DNA of 51,394 nt. It comes from Janibacter melonis (GTDB lineage Bacteria > Actinomycetota > Actinomycetes > Actinomycetales > Dermatophilaceae). The notes beneath the pieces were generated by a model that did not search any database, was not told the origin of the DNA, and worked only from the letters and a program-made list of their open reading frames with translations. Below are positions 17,688 through 25,722 of the stretch, in pieces. Each line of letters starts with the position of its first letter. The stretch's first letter is position 1. The position numbers and the translations under genes are program-made. The stretch spans positions 1 through 51,394 of the forward strand of contig NZ_JAJBZM010000004.1 in NCBI RefSeq assembly GCF_020567375.1. Direction: 5' to 3'.

Positions 17688-19217
17688 ATGACGATCCCCA
17701 CCGCCATCGGAGACAACGGCGAGACCCGCGAAGAGTTCGACCCGCGCAGCGTCCCGGCCTTCCCCATCGTCAACGTCCGCCTCAACCGCACCGAGGACGG
17801 CACCGTGACCGGCGAGGTCGACGGCGCCGACGTCGACGTCGACGTCGACGCCCCCATCGACAGCGTGATGCGCCACGCCCAGGACGCGGCGGCAACTCGT
17901 CCGATGCGCGCCGTGCGCGTCACCGCGACCGACGTCGACGGCAAGACCTGGCCGATGGTCGTGCACGCCGACGGCCGCACCTGGGACCTCGACACCACCC
18001 CCGAGCCCGAGCGCACCGGTATGCGCCGCTCCGTCGTCGCGGCCATCGCCGCCGGAACCCTCGCCCTGGCCGGTGCGGGCCTTGGCGGCGCTTGGTACAT
18101 CGCTGCCCACCAAGACCCGCCCACGGCGACCGCGCCTGTCGCGGCACCCGCCGGCGAGGCACCCGTCGTCCCCGTGACCGGGTGGGCACGCCGCGCCGCG
18201 TGGGTCTCCCCCGCTATCAACGTGCCCAGCGACGGCGCACCGCTGCTCGTCACCGACTCCACCGTCGTTGCCACCCTCGACGACGGCCCGAGCGCCCAGC
18301 TCGCAGCTCTTCGCCCCGACGACGGCGCCACCTTGTGGACCGTGCCGATCGACAACCGGGTCACCGGTGCGCCGCAGCAGGTGGCCTACCAAGGACGCGA
18401 AGGCATCGCCGTCGCCACCGGCGACGCCCTGACGATCTGGCCCAACAGCATCACCGAGCCCACCCCGACGACGTTGGAGATCTCCGAGCCTGGGCTCACG
18501 CTCGTCCCGACCTCGAAGATCCCGCTGCTGGCCAGCACCGAGACGCTCACCGCGCTCGTGCTGCAGGGCGACGCCCTGCAGCAGCGTGTGCTGCCCGCGG
18601 GAGCCCAGCCCCTCGTCGCCACCGACGACGCGGCCGTCCTCGCCGCCGATGACAGCGGCCGGTGGTGGACCCTGACCAGCGAGCAGACCGCTCCATCCCC
18701 CGAGAAGCTGAAGGCCCCCAGTCCCAAGGCGACGCCGGTCGGCGTCGTCGGTGTCGCCGGCCGCACCCTCATCTACGCCTGGCAAGACCGCGGGCAGACA
18801 GCCCTCACCGGCTACGCCACCGAGTCGAGCATGGAGCCGGCCTGGTCCCTCGTCATCAGCGAGGACGTCGACGCCGACGACTTCGCCGCCTCCCCCGACG
18901 GGTCATGGGCCATCGCCGGCACCACCGCGATCGAGTCCGAGACCGGGACCATCCGGGCACTGCCCGAGGACTGGTCCACCACCCAGATCACCGACGAAGC
19001 CGCATGGAGCACAGCCGGTGACGGCTACCGCGCCGAGCGCATGAAGCCCGCCCAACGCATCCCCGGCGGCCGTGACGTCGACCCCCAGGGCATCCCCGTT
19101 GCCACCGCTGGCGACCGCGGCCTCATCATCGCCAGCACCGGTCAGGCCCAGCGCATCTACGCCCTCGAGCCCGATACCGGCAGCGCCTACGGCCCGGACG
19201 TCACCCCGTCATCGTGA
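17688..19217 (+). CDS. Membrane-anchored beta-propeller-like protein of the transfer region
   Basis: Encodes 509 aa. The ATG at 17688 has TAGGAG seven bases upstream. Residues 1-110 form a cytoplasmic domain with an Asp-Val repeat (DVDVDVD) and TWPMVVHADG. One membrane helix follows (about 115-137), then a large external domain (about 165-505) of repeated strand motifs such as ALRPDDGATLWTVP and IYALEPDTGSAYG. These resemble PQQ/WD-type propeller blades. The protein may contact the wall or recipient surface. No catalytic residues are recognised. It completes the three-gene unit with the hydrolase and lipoprotein. Confidence 0.7.
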   Translation: MTIPTAIGDNGETREEFDPRSVPAFPIVNVRLNRTEDGTVTGEVDGADVDVDVDAPIDSVMRHAQDAAATRPMRAVRVTATDVDGKTWPMVVHADGRTWDLDTTPEPERTGMRRSVVAAIAAGTLALAGAGLGGAWYIAAHQDPPTATAPVAAPAGEAPVVPVTGWARRAAWVSPAINVPSDGAPLLVTDSTVVATLDDGPSAQLAALRPDDGATLWTVPIDNRVTGAPQQVAYQGREGIAVATGDALTIWPNSITEPTPTTLEISEPGLTLVPTSKIPLLASTETLTALVLQGDALQQRVLPAGAQPLVATDDAAVLAADDSGRWWTLTSEQTAPSPEKLKAPSPKATPVGVVGVAGRTLIYAWQDRGQTALTGYATESSMEPAWSLVISEDVDADDFAASPDGSWAIAGTTAIESETGTIRALPEDWSTTQITDEAAWSTAGDGYRAERMKPAQRIPGGRDVDPQGIPVATAGDRGLIIASTGQAQRIYALEPDTGSAYGPDVTPSS

Positions 19218-19281
19218 GAAATCGCCGCGACACGCCGCCCACGTCGCTTTATCTGGCTAGCCACGCCCCTAGGTTCTCCCC

Positions 19282-19500
19282 ATGAGTACTCCAGCGAACG
19301 CCCACCGCAGCCCGGATCGCTCCGCTGCCGTGCTGCTGCGGTTCTCCCTCGACGGTCGCGCCGAGCTCAAGCGGCGAGCCCACGAGCTCGGGATGACCGT
19401 TCAGCAGTACGCGGACTGGAAGCTCCTCGACGCAGACCCCTCCAAGCCTGTCGGCGGCCGCGCCACCGGCCAGCGGCCACTGGAGGGCCTGAGCGCCTAG
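19282..19500 (+). CDS. Small ribbon-helix-helix-like protein
   Basis: Encodes 72 aa. The segment VLLRFSLDGRAELKRRAHEL followed by GMTVQQYADWKLL fits a ribbon-helix-helix (Arc/CopG-like) strand-helix-helix pattern. There is no Shine-Dalgarno site; a possible -10 (TAGGTT) ends six bases before the ATG, so the mRNA may be leaderless. It precedes the probable replication initiator and is closed off by two hairpins (19511-19525 and 19537-19556). Copy-number or tra regulation would fit the position, but this is inferred. Confidence 0.65.
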   Translation: MSTPANAHRSPDRSAAVLLRFSLDGRAELKRRAHELGMTVQQYADWKLLDADPSKPVGGRATGQRPLEGLSA

Positions 19501-19510
19501 AACCCCTGAT

Positions 19511-19556
19511 CAGGGCAGTGCCCTGACATGACGAAAGCCCCGGCGGGAACCGGGGC
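19511..19556 (+). terminator. Double hairpin terminator after the RHH gene
   Basis: Two stem-loops follow the stop at 19500. The first is CAGGGC-AGT-GCCCTG (19511-19525). The second has a GCCCCGG / CCGGGGC stem with a CGGGAA loop (19537-19556), followed by CTTC. The stems are strong but the T-run is weak. They separate the RHH gene from the replication gene's leader. Confidence 0.65.
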
Positions 19557-19628
19557 CTTCGAGTCGAAACCGAGTTACCAGCTCGGTCTCTGTGAACCAA
19601 CCCTCTGGTCAAGGAGGTAGGTGGCTTT

Positions 19629-21164
19629 GTGCTGCCCACTGTAGAACACGCACGTCCAGATGCGCCAGGAAGTCTCTCCCCGACGCGCCGAGCGGCCCTG
19701 CGCGCCGCCCCGTCGCCCGTCGTCGCCGCGGAGGTCGCCTCACGGTGGACCAAGCGCCCCTGGGTGCCCTTTGGCACACCCGTGCCGGTCGAGGGTGCCG
19801 ACGAGGCCCGTGAGGCCATCCGCTTCGAGATCGCCGAGGACGACGGCTGCTACGCCGACGTGCGCGCGTGGACGTCCCGCGAGGCGTTCCTGGCGGGGCT
19901 GCGGCTCTACCTCGAGCACTACCCCGAGGCCCTGACCGGCCCGAACAAGAACGACGCGATCAAGCTCGACGCGTTCATGCAGATCATCGCGATCACCGCC
20001 GCGCAGGCCCACCCCGCCACCGGCCGCGCGGTGCGCGCCTACAAGCGGTGGGTTGCCCAGCAGGCCGGCTGCTCCGAGGACAAGGTCCAGCGCGCCTGGC
20101 GCTTCGCCACCTGCCGCCTCGACGTCCTGCGCGAGATCCGCCGCGCCCGCCCGCTGCACCAGAGCGCGCGCCTGACCGTGCGCCAGGGCCATCGGATGCC
20201 TGACGGCACCCGGTGCCGACAGCGCGGCATCACTCCCCTTCGTGCGTTCAACGTCCCCGACTGGCTCGCGCCCTGGGTCGCGATCGCGACCCAGGAGCCC
20301 CAGGACGGCCCTCAGGAGCCGATCACCGACCCTGTGGACAACGACACCACCGACGCCGCGCGGGGCTCCCAGGCGGCCGCTGACGAGCCGCCGACGGGGC
20401 TTTTCGCATCCCCACCCCGTAGGGGCCAGCCTTTCGAGAAAACTCACCTTCTACCTAGGGAGACTTGCAGCCACGACAATGTCTCGCTCCGCTCGACCAA
20501 GCAGCCGCGCTCCGCGCGACGCCGCGACGAAGGAGGGCGGCCGCGACGACGCCGCACCCCCATCCGTGGAGAGGAGCTGGCACGCGGCATCGCCGCCCTG
20601 CTCGGATGGTCGACCACGAAGCACCAGGACGGCCCGCGGCTCTCGCCGCGGATGACCGCGCCGGCCCTGGCCGACTTCGAGGACGCTGGATGGACCCCCG
20701 AGCACTGGCTCGCCACCGCCCGCGCCGTCGCGATGAGCCTGCGCTACCGCTGGCCCACGTCCTCGCAGCAGATCGCCTCCCCCGGAGGGTGGGTGCGCTG
20801 GCTGACGCAGCACATGGTCCCCGACGAGCCCGTCGACGTCGGCGCCGACCCCGCGGCCCCGCCGTGGCTCACTCCGTGCGGCCAAGCCGGCTGCGACGGC
20901 TACGGATGGCTCACCAGCGACCCCGACCCCATCACCGGACGGGTCACCTTGCGCAAGTGCCCGACGTGCCCGCCGCGCATCCGCGTGGCCACCCCGGTCC
21001 AGATCGAGCAGCGTGACCTCGCGCTGACCGACTACGAGCCCCCCGCCACTGTGTGCGTCGCCTGCCGCCGACCAGGACCCACCGTCGTCGCCCGACTGGC
21101 CAGCCCCCTCGGCTCGGCCGTCTGCGACCCGTGCTGGCAGACCGCCACCAGCGGACCCGGCTGA
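19629..21164 (+). CDS. Probable plasmid replication initiator (HTH plus zinc-binding C-terminus)
   Basis: Encodes 511 aa from the GTG at 19629, with AAGGAGG about 10 bases upstream. Residues about 50-215 contain a helical region with CSEDKVQRAWRFATCRLDVL, then arginine-rich segments and RCRQRGITPLRAF. This resembles helix-turn-helix regions of actinobacterial plasmid Rep proteins. The middle is low-complexity. The C-terminus has two Cys clusters (CGQAGCDGYGW through CPTC, and CVACRR through CDPC) that probably bind zinc. A long gene-poor region follows, as expected for an origin. The protein at 47209-48015 is the other candidate initiator. Confidence 0.55.
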   Translation: MLPTVEHARPDAPGSLSPTRRAALRAAPSPVVAAEVASRWTKRPWVPFGTPVPVEGADEAREAIRFEIAEDDGCYADVRAWTSREAFLAGLRLYLEHYPEALTGPNKNDAIKLDAFMQIIAITAAQAHPATGRAVRAYKRWVAQQAGCSEDKVQRAWRFATCRLDVLREIRRARPLHQSARLTVRQGHRMPDGTRCRQRGITPLRAFNVPDWLAPWVAIATQEPQDGPQEPITDPVDNDTTDAARGSQAAADEPPTGLFASPPRRGQPFEKTHLLPRETCSHDNVSLRSTKQPRSARRRDEGGRPRRRRTPIRGEELARGIAALLGWSTTKHQDGPRLSPRMTAPALADFEDAGWTPEHWLATARAVAMSLRYRWPTSSQQIASPGGWVRWLTQHMVPDEPVDVGADPAAPPWLTPCGQAGCDGYGWLTSDPDPITGRVTLRKCPTCPPRIRVATPVQIEQRDLALTDYEPPATVCVACRRPGPTVVARLASPLGSAVCDPCWQTATSGPG

Positions 21165-21475
21165 CGAACAGATCGCCGTCAGCGCCCGATCGTCTCAAGT
21201 CGCGGCCGCGCTACTCCGGCGTGTCGCCCGGAAACAGGCACCACCGCCCCTGAGTCCACTTCATACGGCTGGGGTGTCACCTAGAGCGACTACCGTTGTC
21301 TTCGGGACAGCCTCTGCCACTGGCTGGACCGCTGGTACCCAGGCGTTGTCGACGTGAACCTTTACGATTAGAACCACCCGCCAAATTCACTCTGTTGGCC
21401 ACCTCGGACCTGGACGAGGAGGCCCATCGGCATCCGGACCGCTCAGAGGCTCCGGAGAGTGAAAGGTGGTTGCTT

Positions 21476-21622
21476 ATGGCGACGCCGAAGCTGTGCCGTC
21501 GTAAGCGAGAGAAGCCGCCAAACAACACCGGCGGCCCCGAGAATCTCGGGACCGCCGCGCAGTGGTTCGCTGCTGGTGTTTCTCTCATCAAGCTGGCTTG
21601 GGACATCTACAAGAGTCTCTAA
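21476..21622 (+). CDS. 48-aa basic/amphipathic peptide
   Basis: The peptide starts with a basic segment (CRRKREKPP) and ends with an amphipathic helix (AAQWFAAGVSLIKLAWDIYK). AAAGGTGG lies about six bases upstream of the ATG, and a strong nested hairpin follows the stop within 15 bases. Start signal, stop and hairpin together look like a small transcription unit. The helix could associate with membrane, so a small toxin or regulator is possible. I know no family for it. Confidence 0.45.
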   Translation: MATPKLCRRKREKPPNNTGGPENLGTAAQWFAAGVSLIKLAWDIYKSL

Positions 21623-21721
21623 CCAGCCGGTCGTGGCGGTGAGGGCTTGGTGTTGCAGCACCTGGTCCTCACCGCTACTTCCGTCATTACGCCCTTAGCT
21701 ACTTACGTGCTTAGGCGTTGA

Positions 21722-22075
21722 CTAGGTACCTCGATAGTAGGGACTTACCGACCCAGGGTCCAACGTAACGGTCCCATCGGACCAGGGTTCGAAGTACCTC
21801 TTCCAGTGGTACAGGTCTACCGGCCACCACCGACAACGCAGGCTCAACGACCCTGTCTCAGCGACTACTGCTCTAGCCGTCAGCGGTGGACCACCAGCAC
21901 TCAGCGACACCGGTTGATGTTCCACAGTCAGCCCCCGCCGTGGTTCATCCTCCTCGAGGACTTGCCACTCGGAAGCTCCACGAGGTGGCTGCCAAGAAGC
22001 CAGGTTCATCCTCGTCATGTACCTCGTCCGCAACGTCGACAACACGGTCGACACCGCGTAGTACATCGACGCCAC
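21722..22075 (-). CDS. Uncertain 117-aa ORF in the gene-poor region
   Basis: Starts with GTG at 22075, with AGGTCG a few bases upstream. The C-terminal part (RCRWWPVDLYHWKRYFEPW) is aromatic-rich in a way rarely seen in chance ORFs. The codon wobble bias is weaker than in the neighbouring genes. No domain is recognised. An internal ATG at residue 20 is another possible start. It may be a small gene or chance. Confidence 0.3.
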   Translation of the reverse strand: MASMYYAVSTVLSTLRTRYMTRMNLASWQPPRGASEWQVLEEDEPRRGLTVEHQPVSLSAGGPPLTARAVVAETGSLSLRCRWWPVDLYHWKRYFEPWSDGTVTLDPGSVSPYYRGT

Positions 22076-22421
22076 GAGGCGACCTGCCGCGATCGCACGG
22101 TCTACCGGCTCCCTTCCGGGTCGCAGCTAGCCCGACCCCAGGCAGGCTCCCCTTCGTCGGGATCGAGCCCCGATCACGACACCAAGCAGAGGCCGCCTGA
22201 CGGCGTCCACGAGCTGACTCACCTCTCGCCCTTCCCCCGACGTCCCACTCTGCGGGCTCGGCACCCAGGTCAAGCCGGCTGCGCCGGCCTCTCCCCCACC
22301 AACCTCTGGCACGCGCTGCGCTCCTTCGTCGCTCCGCTTATTTCGCGCCAGAGCTTGGCTCCTCCGATCCCCTGCGGGGTTGACGTGGGTCGCCTCTGCG
22401 CCCGCGACGGGGACAAACGTC

Positions 22422-22446
22422 GGGGGCGGGGGCGGGGGGTGGTTGG
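22422..22446 (+). other. G-quadruplex-prone G-run
   Basis: Runs of five, five and six G separated by single C residues are followed by GG and GGG within 25 bases. This pattern satisfies usual G4 rules on the plus strand. It lies about 70 bp before the frameshifted gene and at the edge of the candidate origin region. Confidence 0.5.
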
Positions 22447-22490
22447 GCCGCAGCAGACCAACGGGCCAGTCCCCATCCGGCGTCACCTGT

Positions 22491-22514
22491 GACCAACTAG
22501 ACCGAGGAGACAGC
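22491..22514 (+). repeat. Leader repeat family, short copy 1
   Basis: Contains GACCAACTAGACC followed by a GAGGAGACAGC ribosome site, directly before the frameshifted gene. The same core heads several genes of the 22.5-27.2 kb block. Confidence 0.6.
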
Positions 22515-22831
22515 ATGAACATCACGACCCGCACCCAGGGCACCTGCGCCGTCGAGGACTGCGCCAAGGACAACCGCATGCGATCCGCGACCACGGCGTG
22601 TGGCACAAGATCCACGGCGAGGTGTTCACCCGTGGCGCGTTCGTCGTCGACTCCTGGGCTACGGCCTGCCCCGAGCACCAAGACGAGGTCATGCACGCCG
22701 TCACCCGCGACGTCGAGGAATGGCCCGAGCGCTGGCAGGTCGTCGTGGGAACCCAGGGCTACGGCACCAACGACCCCCACCCCGACATGATCGCCGCTGA
22801 CGGCGACGGCAACCCCGGCACCCTCTTCTAG
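22515..22831 (+). pseudogene. Frameshifted small conserved gene
   Basis: A good ribosome site (GAGGAGACAGC) precedes ATG 22515, and the frame opens with TQGTCAVEDCAKDNR. Coding character then moves to another frame at about 22575-22590. From there the reading is IRDHGVWHKIHGEVFTRG and continues to the TAG at 22829-22831. The whole interval is 317 nt, one short of a multiple of three. No slippery heptamer is visible at the switch, so a deletion or a sequencing error is more likely than programmed frameshifting. The Cys pair at the start suggests a small zinc-binding protein. It belongs to the same unit as the DUF6349 gene. Confidence 0.6.
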
Positions 22832-22862
22832 ACGCATTGACCACACACACCAAGGAGACAGC

Positions 22863-23504
22863 ATGGACCACGTAGACGTCCCCGGTCAGATCACCCTCGA
22901 CATCGACGCACTCATCCGAGAGGCCGAGCTCGACGCCGCCCCCGCATGGACCGGCGGCCCCCTGCACCTCACGCTCGACTACCGCACCCCCGAAGAGCAC
23001 GCCGCCGCGATGCAGCGATGGATCTTGGAGAACGGCCAGAGCGCATGCCGAAGCCGCAGCAACATGTGGTCCCCCGCGATCTGCCACCAGCCGCTCACCA
23101 TCGAAGGTCACGAGCTGCACGTCCTGAGCGTCGACCTGCGCACCGAGCACGGCCACGAAGGCCCCGGCGCGCTGCTCTACCAGGCCAACTGCACCCCCTG
23201 CCGCTGGCACGAGGTCACCGACAGCGAGAACGCGGCCGTGGAGGCCATGCACGACCACGCCGTCCCCGACTGGCGCGACCTGCCCCTGATGCCCCACAAG
23301 ATCAGCGCCGCACTGTCCAACCCGACCCGCCAGAGCCTCGCGGCCGCGCGGGCGTGGGTGGAGCAGAACTACCCCGCCCACCGTCAGCACCCCGGCGCCC
23401 CCATCCGCACCACCCGCACGAGCATGGGCACCCGCCACGTCCCAGGACGCTCCCCCTTCGGCGGGTTCGACCTCACCGGCGAGATCCACGGGGTGAATCG
23501 CTAG
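22863..23504 (+). CDS. DUF6349-like plasmid protein
   Basis: Encodes 213 aa. The leader carries AAGGAGACAGC before the ATG. The central part has scattered Cys/His residues (CRSRSNMWSPAICHQ, YQANCTPCRWHEVT) typical of a small zinc-containing family found on actinobacterial plasmids, which I recall as DUF6349. A C-terminal HVPGRSPFGGFD segment also looks conserved. The function is unknown. It lies upstream of the antirestriction gene and downstream of the frameshifted gene. Confidence 0.6.
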   Translation: MDHVDVPGQITLDIDALIREAELDAAPAWTGGPLHLTLDYRTPEEHAAAMQRWILENGQSACRSRSNMWSPAICHQPLTIEGHELHVLSVDLRTEHGHEGPGALLYQANCTPCRWHEVTDSENAAVEAMHDHAVPDWRDLPLMPHKISAALSNPTRQSLAAARAWVEQNYPAHRQHPGAPIRTTRTSMGTRHVPGRSPFGGFDLTGEIHGVNR

Positions 23505-23590
23505 ACAACATTGACCAACTAGACTAAACTGACAGTATCAACACGGCAGACCAAGGGACTTACCACCCCACGACCCAGCAGGAGGCACCG
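23501..23590 (+). repeat. Leader repeat family, long copy A (upstream of ardC-like gene)
   Basis: This 90-bp sequence is nearly identical to 24980-25070 and partly matches 25661-25722. It contains TTGACCAACTAGACTAAACT and, 22 bp later, CACGGCAGACCAAGG, then a GGAGG site before the ATG at 23591. Possible promoter readings are TAGACA (23502) with TAAACT 17 bp downstream, or TTGACC as a -35. The conserved body is longer than a promoter needs, so it probably also binds a regulator or forms an RNA leader. Confidence 0.75.
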
Positions 23591-24541
23591 ATGACCGCGA
23601 CGAAGCGCACCAGCAAGGCCCGCACCGCCGAGAGCAAGCGCGAGGAGATGGAGGCTCTGCACCAGCAGCTCGCAGACGGCGTCGAGGCCCTGCGCGGCTC
23701 GCAGCAGTGGGCCCGCTACCTGGCGTTTTGCGCCTCCTTCCACCAATACTCCTTCTCCAACCTCGTCCTGATCTGGATGCAGCGCCCCGAGGCCACCCAG
23801 GTCGCCGGGTACCGCGCCTGGCAGGCGAAGGGGCGACAGGTCCGCAAGGGCGAGCGGGGCGTGCGCATCCTCGGCACCGGCACCGTCAAGGTCAGCGCCC
23901 AGGACGAGGACAAGGCCAGCACGGGCGACAACGCGGCCCAGGACGGCCCGCAGGCGCCCGCGGGCAAGCGTCGGGTCTTCTTCCCCGTCAGCGTCTTCGA
24001 CATCGCCCAGACCGACGTCATGGAGGCCCACGAGGACACCTCGACCGTTACCCACACCCTGGCCGGCGAGGACGTCCACGGCATCCTCGGCCGCGTCGTG
24101 GCACACCTGACGGCCACCGGGGTCGTCGTGGACTTCCAGGAGATCTCCAACGGCGCGAACGGCTACACCAGCCCCGCCGGCCAGGACGGCGAGCCGGTGC
24201 GAGTCGTCATCGAGGCACGCAACTCCCCCGCCCAGCAGGCCAAGACCGCACTGCACGAGGCCGCGCACATCGCGCTGGGCCACCTCGAGGACGGCGTCGA
24301 GGAGTACCTGAGCCACCGCGGCCGCTGCGAGGTTGAGGCCGAGTCTGTGGCCTACGTCCTGGCCGGTCTCCTCGGGCTCGACAGCAGCGCGTACAGCACC
24401 GGCTACGTCGCCACCTGGGCAGAGCGCGCCGACAGCGACGTCGTCAAGAGCACCGCCTCTCGCGTCCTGGCCGCGGTGCACACCCTCTCCCAGGCCCTCG
24501 ACGGCGAGGACGAGCAGGACGAGCAGCACGCAGCCGCGTAG
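23591..24541 (+). CDS. ArdC-like antirestriction protein with metalloprotease motif
   Basis: Encodes 316 aa. The N-terminal ArdC-type ssDNA-binding domain (about 20-140) carries YSFSNLVLIWMQRPEATQVA and GYRAWQAKGRQVRKGE, a well-known signature. The C-terminal part has HEAAH (222-226) with a downstream Glu (EVEAES, about 248-252), the HExxH zinc-protease pattern of ArdC/ImmA-like proteins. ArdC proteins protect incoming single-stranded plasmid DNA from restriction during conjugation. The long leader repeat (23501-23590) precedes it and it ends before a zinc-ribbon gene. I am confident of the family. Confidence 0.85.
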   Translation: MTATKRTSKARTAESKREEMEALHQQLADGVEALRGSQQWARYLAFCASFHQYSFSNLVLIWMQRPEATQVAGYRAWQAKGRQVRKGERGVRILGTGTVKVSAQDEDKASTGDNAAQDGPQAPAGKRRVFFPVSVFDIAQTDVMEAHEDTSTVTHTLAGEDVHGILGRVVAHLTATGVVVDFQEISNGANGYTSPAGQDGEPVRVVIEARNSPAQQAKTALHEAAHIALGHLEDGVEEYLSHRGRCEVEAESVAYVLAGLLGLDSSAYSTGYVATWAERADSDVVKSTASRVLAAVHTLSQALDGEDEQDEQHAAA

Positions 24542-24588
24542 GACCCACCTTCCCCCGAACCACCGACCACAGCACGAAGGAGCACCAG

Positions 24589-24975
24589 ATGAGCACCATC
24601 GACCACGGCACCGACCGACCGACCCACAACGGGTGGGGGATCTGCGAAGGGTGCGGCGCGTTCGTCGACCCCGCAGAGCTCGACGAGCGCGGGACCTGCA
24701 CCCGCTGCCAGGCCGCTCCCCCTTCGACCAACCAGACCAGCCAGACCAACGCGAAGGGGGCAGCGCCGGTCCTGCGGCCCGGGGTCCTCTACTTCGCGCA
24801 CGACCGCATCGTGTGCGCGACGATCCGCTGCGCCGGGTCCTGCGCCCTGTTCACCGGGGTCACCACCGGCGGAGCCGTCCTCTCCCCCGTCACCGATGAC
24901 GACGCCACGCAGTGGCAGACCTACGGCCTGGGCCCGATGACGTGCGAGTGCACCGCCCTCACCTACGCCGAGTGA
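24589..24975 (+). CDS. Small zinc-ribbon protein
   Basis: Encodes 128 aa. Two CxxC knuckles at the N-terminus (CEGCGAF, CTRCQ) form a likely zinc ribbon. A Thr/Gln/Asn linker follows (residues about 45-58), whose DNA echoes the leader-repeat core. The C-terminal domain then has four more Cys. An AAGGAG lies upstream of the ATG. No function is recognised; the location in the maintenance block suggests an accessory or anti-defence protein. Confidence 0.6.
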   Translation: MSTIDHGTDRPTHNGWGICEGCGAFVDPAELDERGTCTRCQAAPPSTNQTSQTNAKGAAPVLRPGVLYFAHDRIVCATIRCAGSCALFTGVTTGGAVLSPVTDDDATQWQTYGLGPMTCECTALTYAE

Positions 24976-24979
24976 AACG

Positions 24980-25070
24980 CTAGACAGTATTGACCAACTA
25001 GACTAGACTGACTTTATCAACACGGCAGACCAAGGGACTTACCACCCCACGACCCAGCAGGCGGCACCCC
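24980..25070 (+). repeat. Leader repeat family, long copy B
   Basis: This matches 23501-23590 over its whole length with only a handful of mismatches, including the TTGACCAACTAGACTA core and the AACACGGCAGACCAAGGG block. It ends exactly at the ATG at 25071. The ribosome site differs (GGCGG versus GGAGG), so the copies have diverged where they meet the start codon. Confidence 0.75.
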
Positions 25071-25346
25071 ATGACGTGGTTCCCCGACAACATCACCGCC
25101 GAGCGGCGGCAGGCGATCCGGCGCGCGTCCTGCGCGGTCGTGCGCCTGGCGATCTGCCCGGGCATGGCCAACCTCGCCCGGCGGCAGCGCGACATCGTCG
25201 ACGACGTCGTCCTCTACGGCGACGCGGAGGCATGGGAGGCGGTCGCAGTGCTCGAGGCCATGCTCGTGCAGCAGGGCATCGCGACCCGCGAGCAGATCGA
25301 GGCCGCGGTGCGCGCCCGCGCCGAGCGCGAGGAGTCCGTCCGATGA
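25071..25346 (+). CDS. Small helical protein of the maintenance block
   Basis: Encodes 91 aa with three predicted helices, including ARRQRDIVDDVVLYG and a charged C-terminal helix. No motif or membrane segment is seen. It follows long leader repeat B directly, and its stop overlaps the next start (ATGA). The function is unknown. Confidence 0.6.
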   Translation: MTWFPDNITAERRQAIRRASCAVVRLAICPGMANLARRQRDIVDDVVLYGDAEAWEAVAVLEAMLVQQGIATREQIEAAVRARAEREESVR

Positions 25347-25504
25347 TGTACGCCGGCGAGGAAGAGCTGGCGCACGGCGACCAGCACCCCGAGGTCTACG
25401 ACGACCAGGGTGAGGACGGCGGGGACCCGCTGGACCTGCCGTGCGAGGAGTGCGGAGCCGAGGCGGGGGAGGAGTGCCGGCCCTACTGCACCGCGATGCC
25501 CTGA
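25343..25504 (+). CDS. 53-aa zinc-knuckle protein
   Basis: Translationally coupled to the preceding gene (ATGA overlap). An acidic N-terminal half precedes CEECGAEAGEECRPYC. This is a compact four-Cys zinc finger like those in small phage and plasmid proteins of actinobacteria. A strong terminator hairpin starts ten bases after the stop. Confidence 0.55.
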   Translation: MMYAGEEELAHGDQHPEVYDDQGEDGGDPLDLPCEECGAEAGEECRPYCTAMP

Positions 25505-25513
25505 GGTGGTCGA

Positions 25514-25556
25514 CCGCACCCCCGACCCTCGCAGGGGAGAGAGGGTGGGGGTGCGG
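25514..25556 (+). terminator. Strong hairpin terminator
   Basis: A 16-bp stem with one bulged G pairs 25514-25530 with 25541-25556, leaving a 10-base loop. The arms include CCGCACCCCC and GGGGGTGCGG. It lies just after the small zinc-protein gene and separates it from the parA leader. Confidence 0.8.
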
Positions 25557-25660
25557 CCTCAACACGGCGGACCGGCTACCAACCGGAACGCACCCCACGA
25601 GGATACGAAGCCAAGAGCCGCAGAAGACCAGTTAGACCGACGACACGCACTCGACACGCT

Positions 25661-25722
25661 CGACTGCATTGACCAACTCACCTAACCTGACCACATCGAC
25701 ACGGCAGACCAAGGAGTCACCA
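25661..25722 (+). repeat. Leader repeat family, copy C (upstream of parA)
   Basis: Shares TTGACCAACT, the CTAA-CTGAC pattern and ACACGGCAGACCAAGG with copies A and B, then diverges to AAGGAGTCACCA before the GTG start of parA. Its place suggests either a shared promoter/operator or a centromere-like site bound by the ParB-like protein. Confidence 0.65.

Larger units (their letters stand above)
21165..22514. other. Gene-poor region, candidate origin of replication
   Basis: This 1.35-kb stretch has lower GC and no gene I can firmly support. It contains a 48-codon ORF (21476-21622) and a long hairpin just after it: a 9-bp stem (GCGGTGAGG / CCTCACCGC, 21636-21675) with a nested inner stem. A weak minus-strand ORF lies at 21722-22075. 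A G-rich run (22422-22446) has four or more G-tracts and could form a quadruplex. No clear iterons were seen by eye. Its position after the Rep-like gene suggests an oriV. Confidence 0.4.

Noticed and set aside
23519-24529. 336-aa minus-strand ORF over ardC
   Set aside because: Shadow of the ArdC frame, which has HEAAH and the N-terminal signature.
22491-25722. CRISPR array
   Set aside because: The repeats are few, unequal in spacing and each sits at a gene start; spacers and cas genes are absent.
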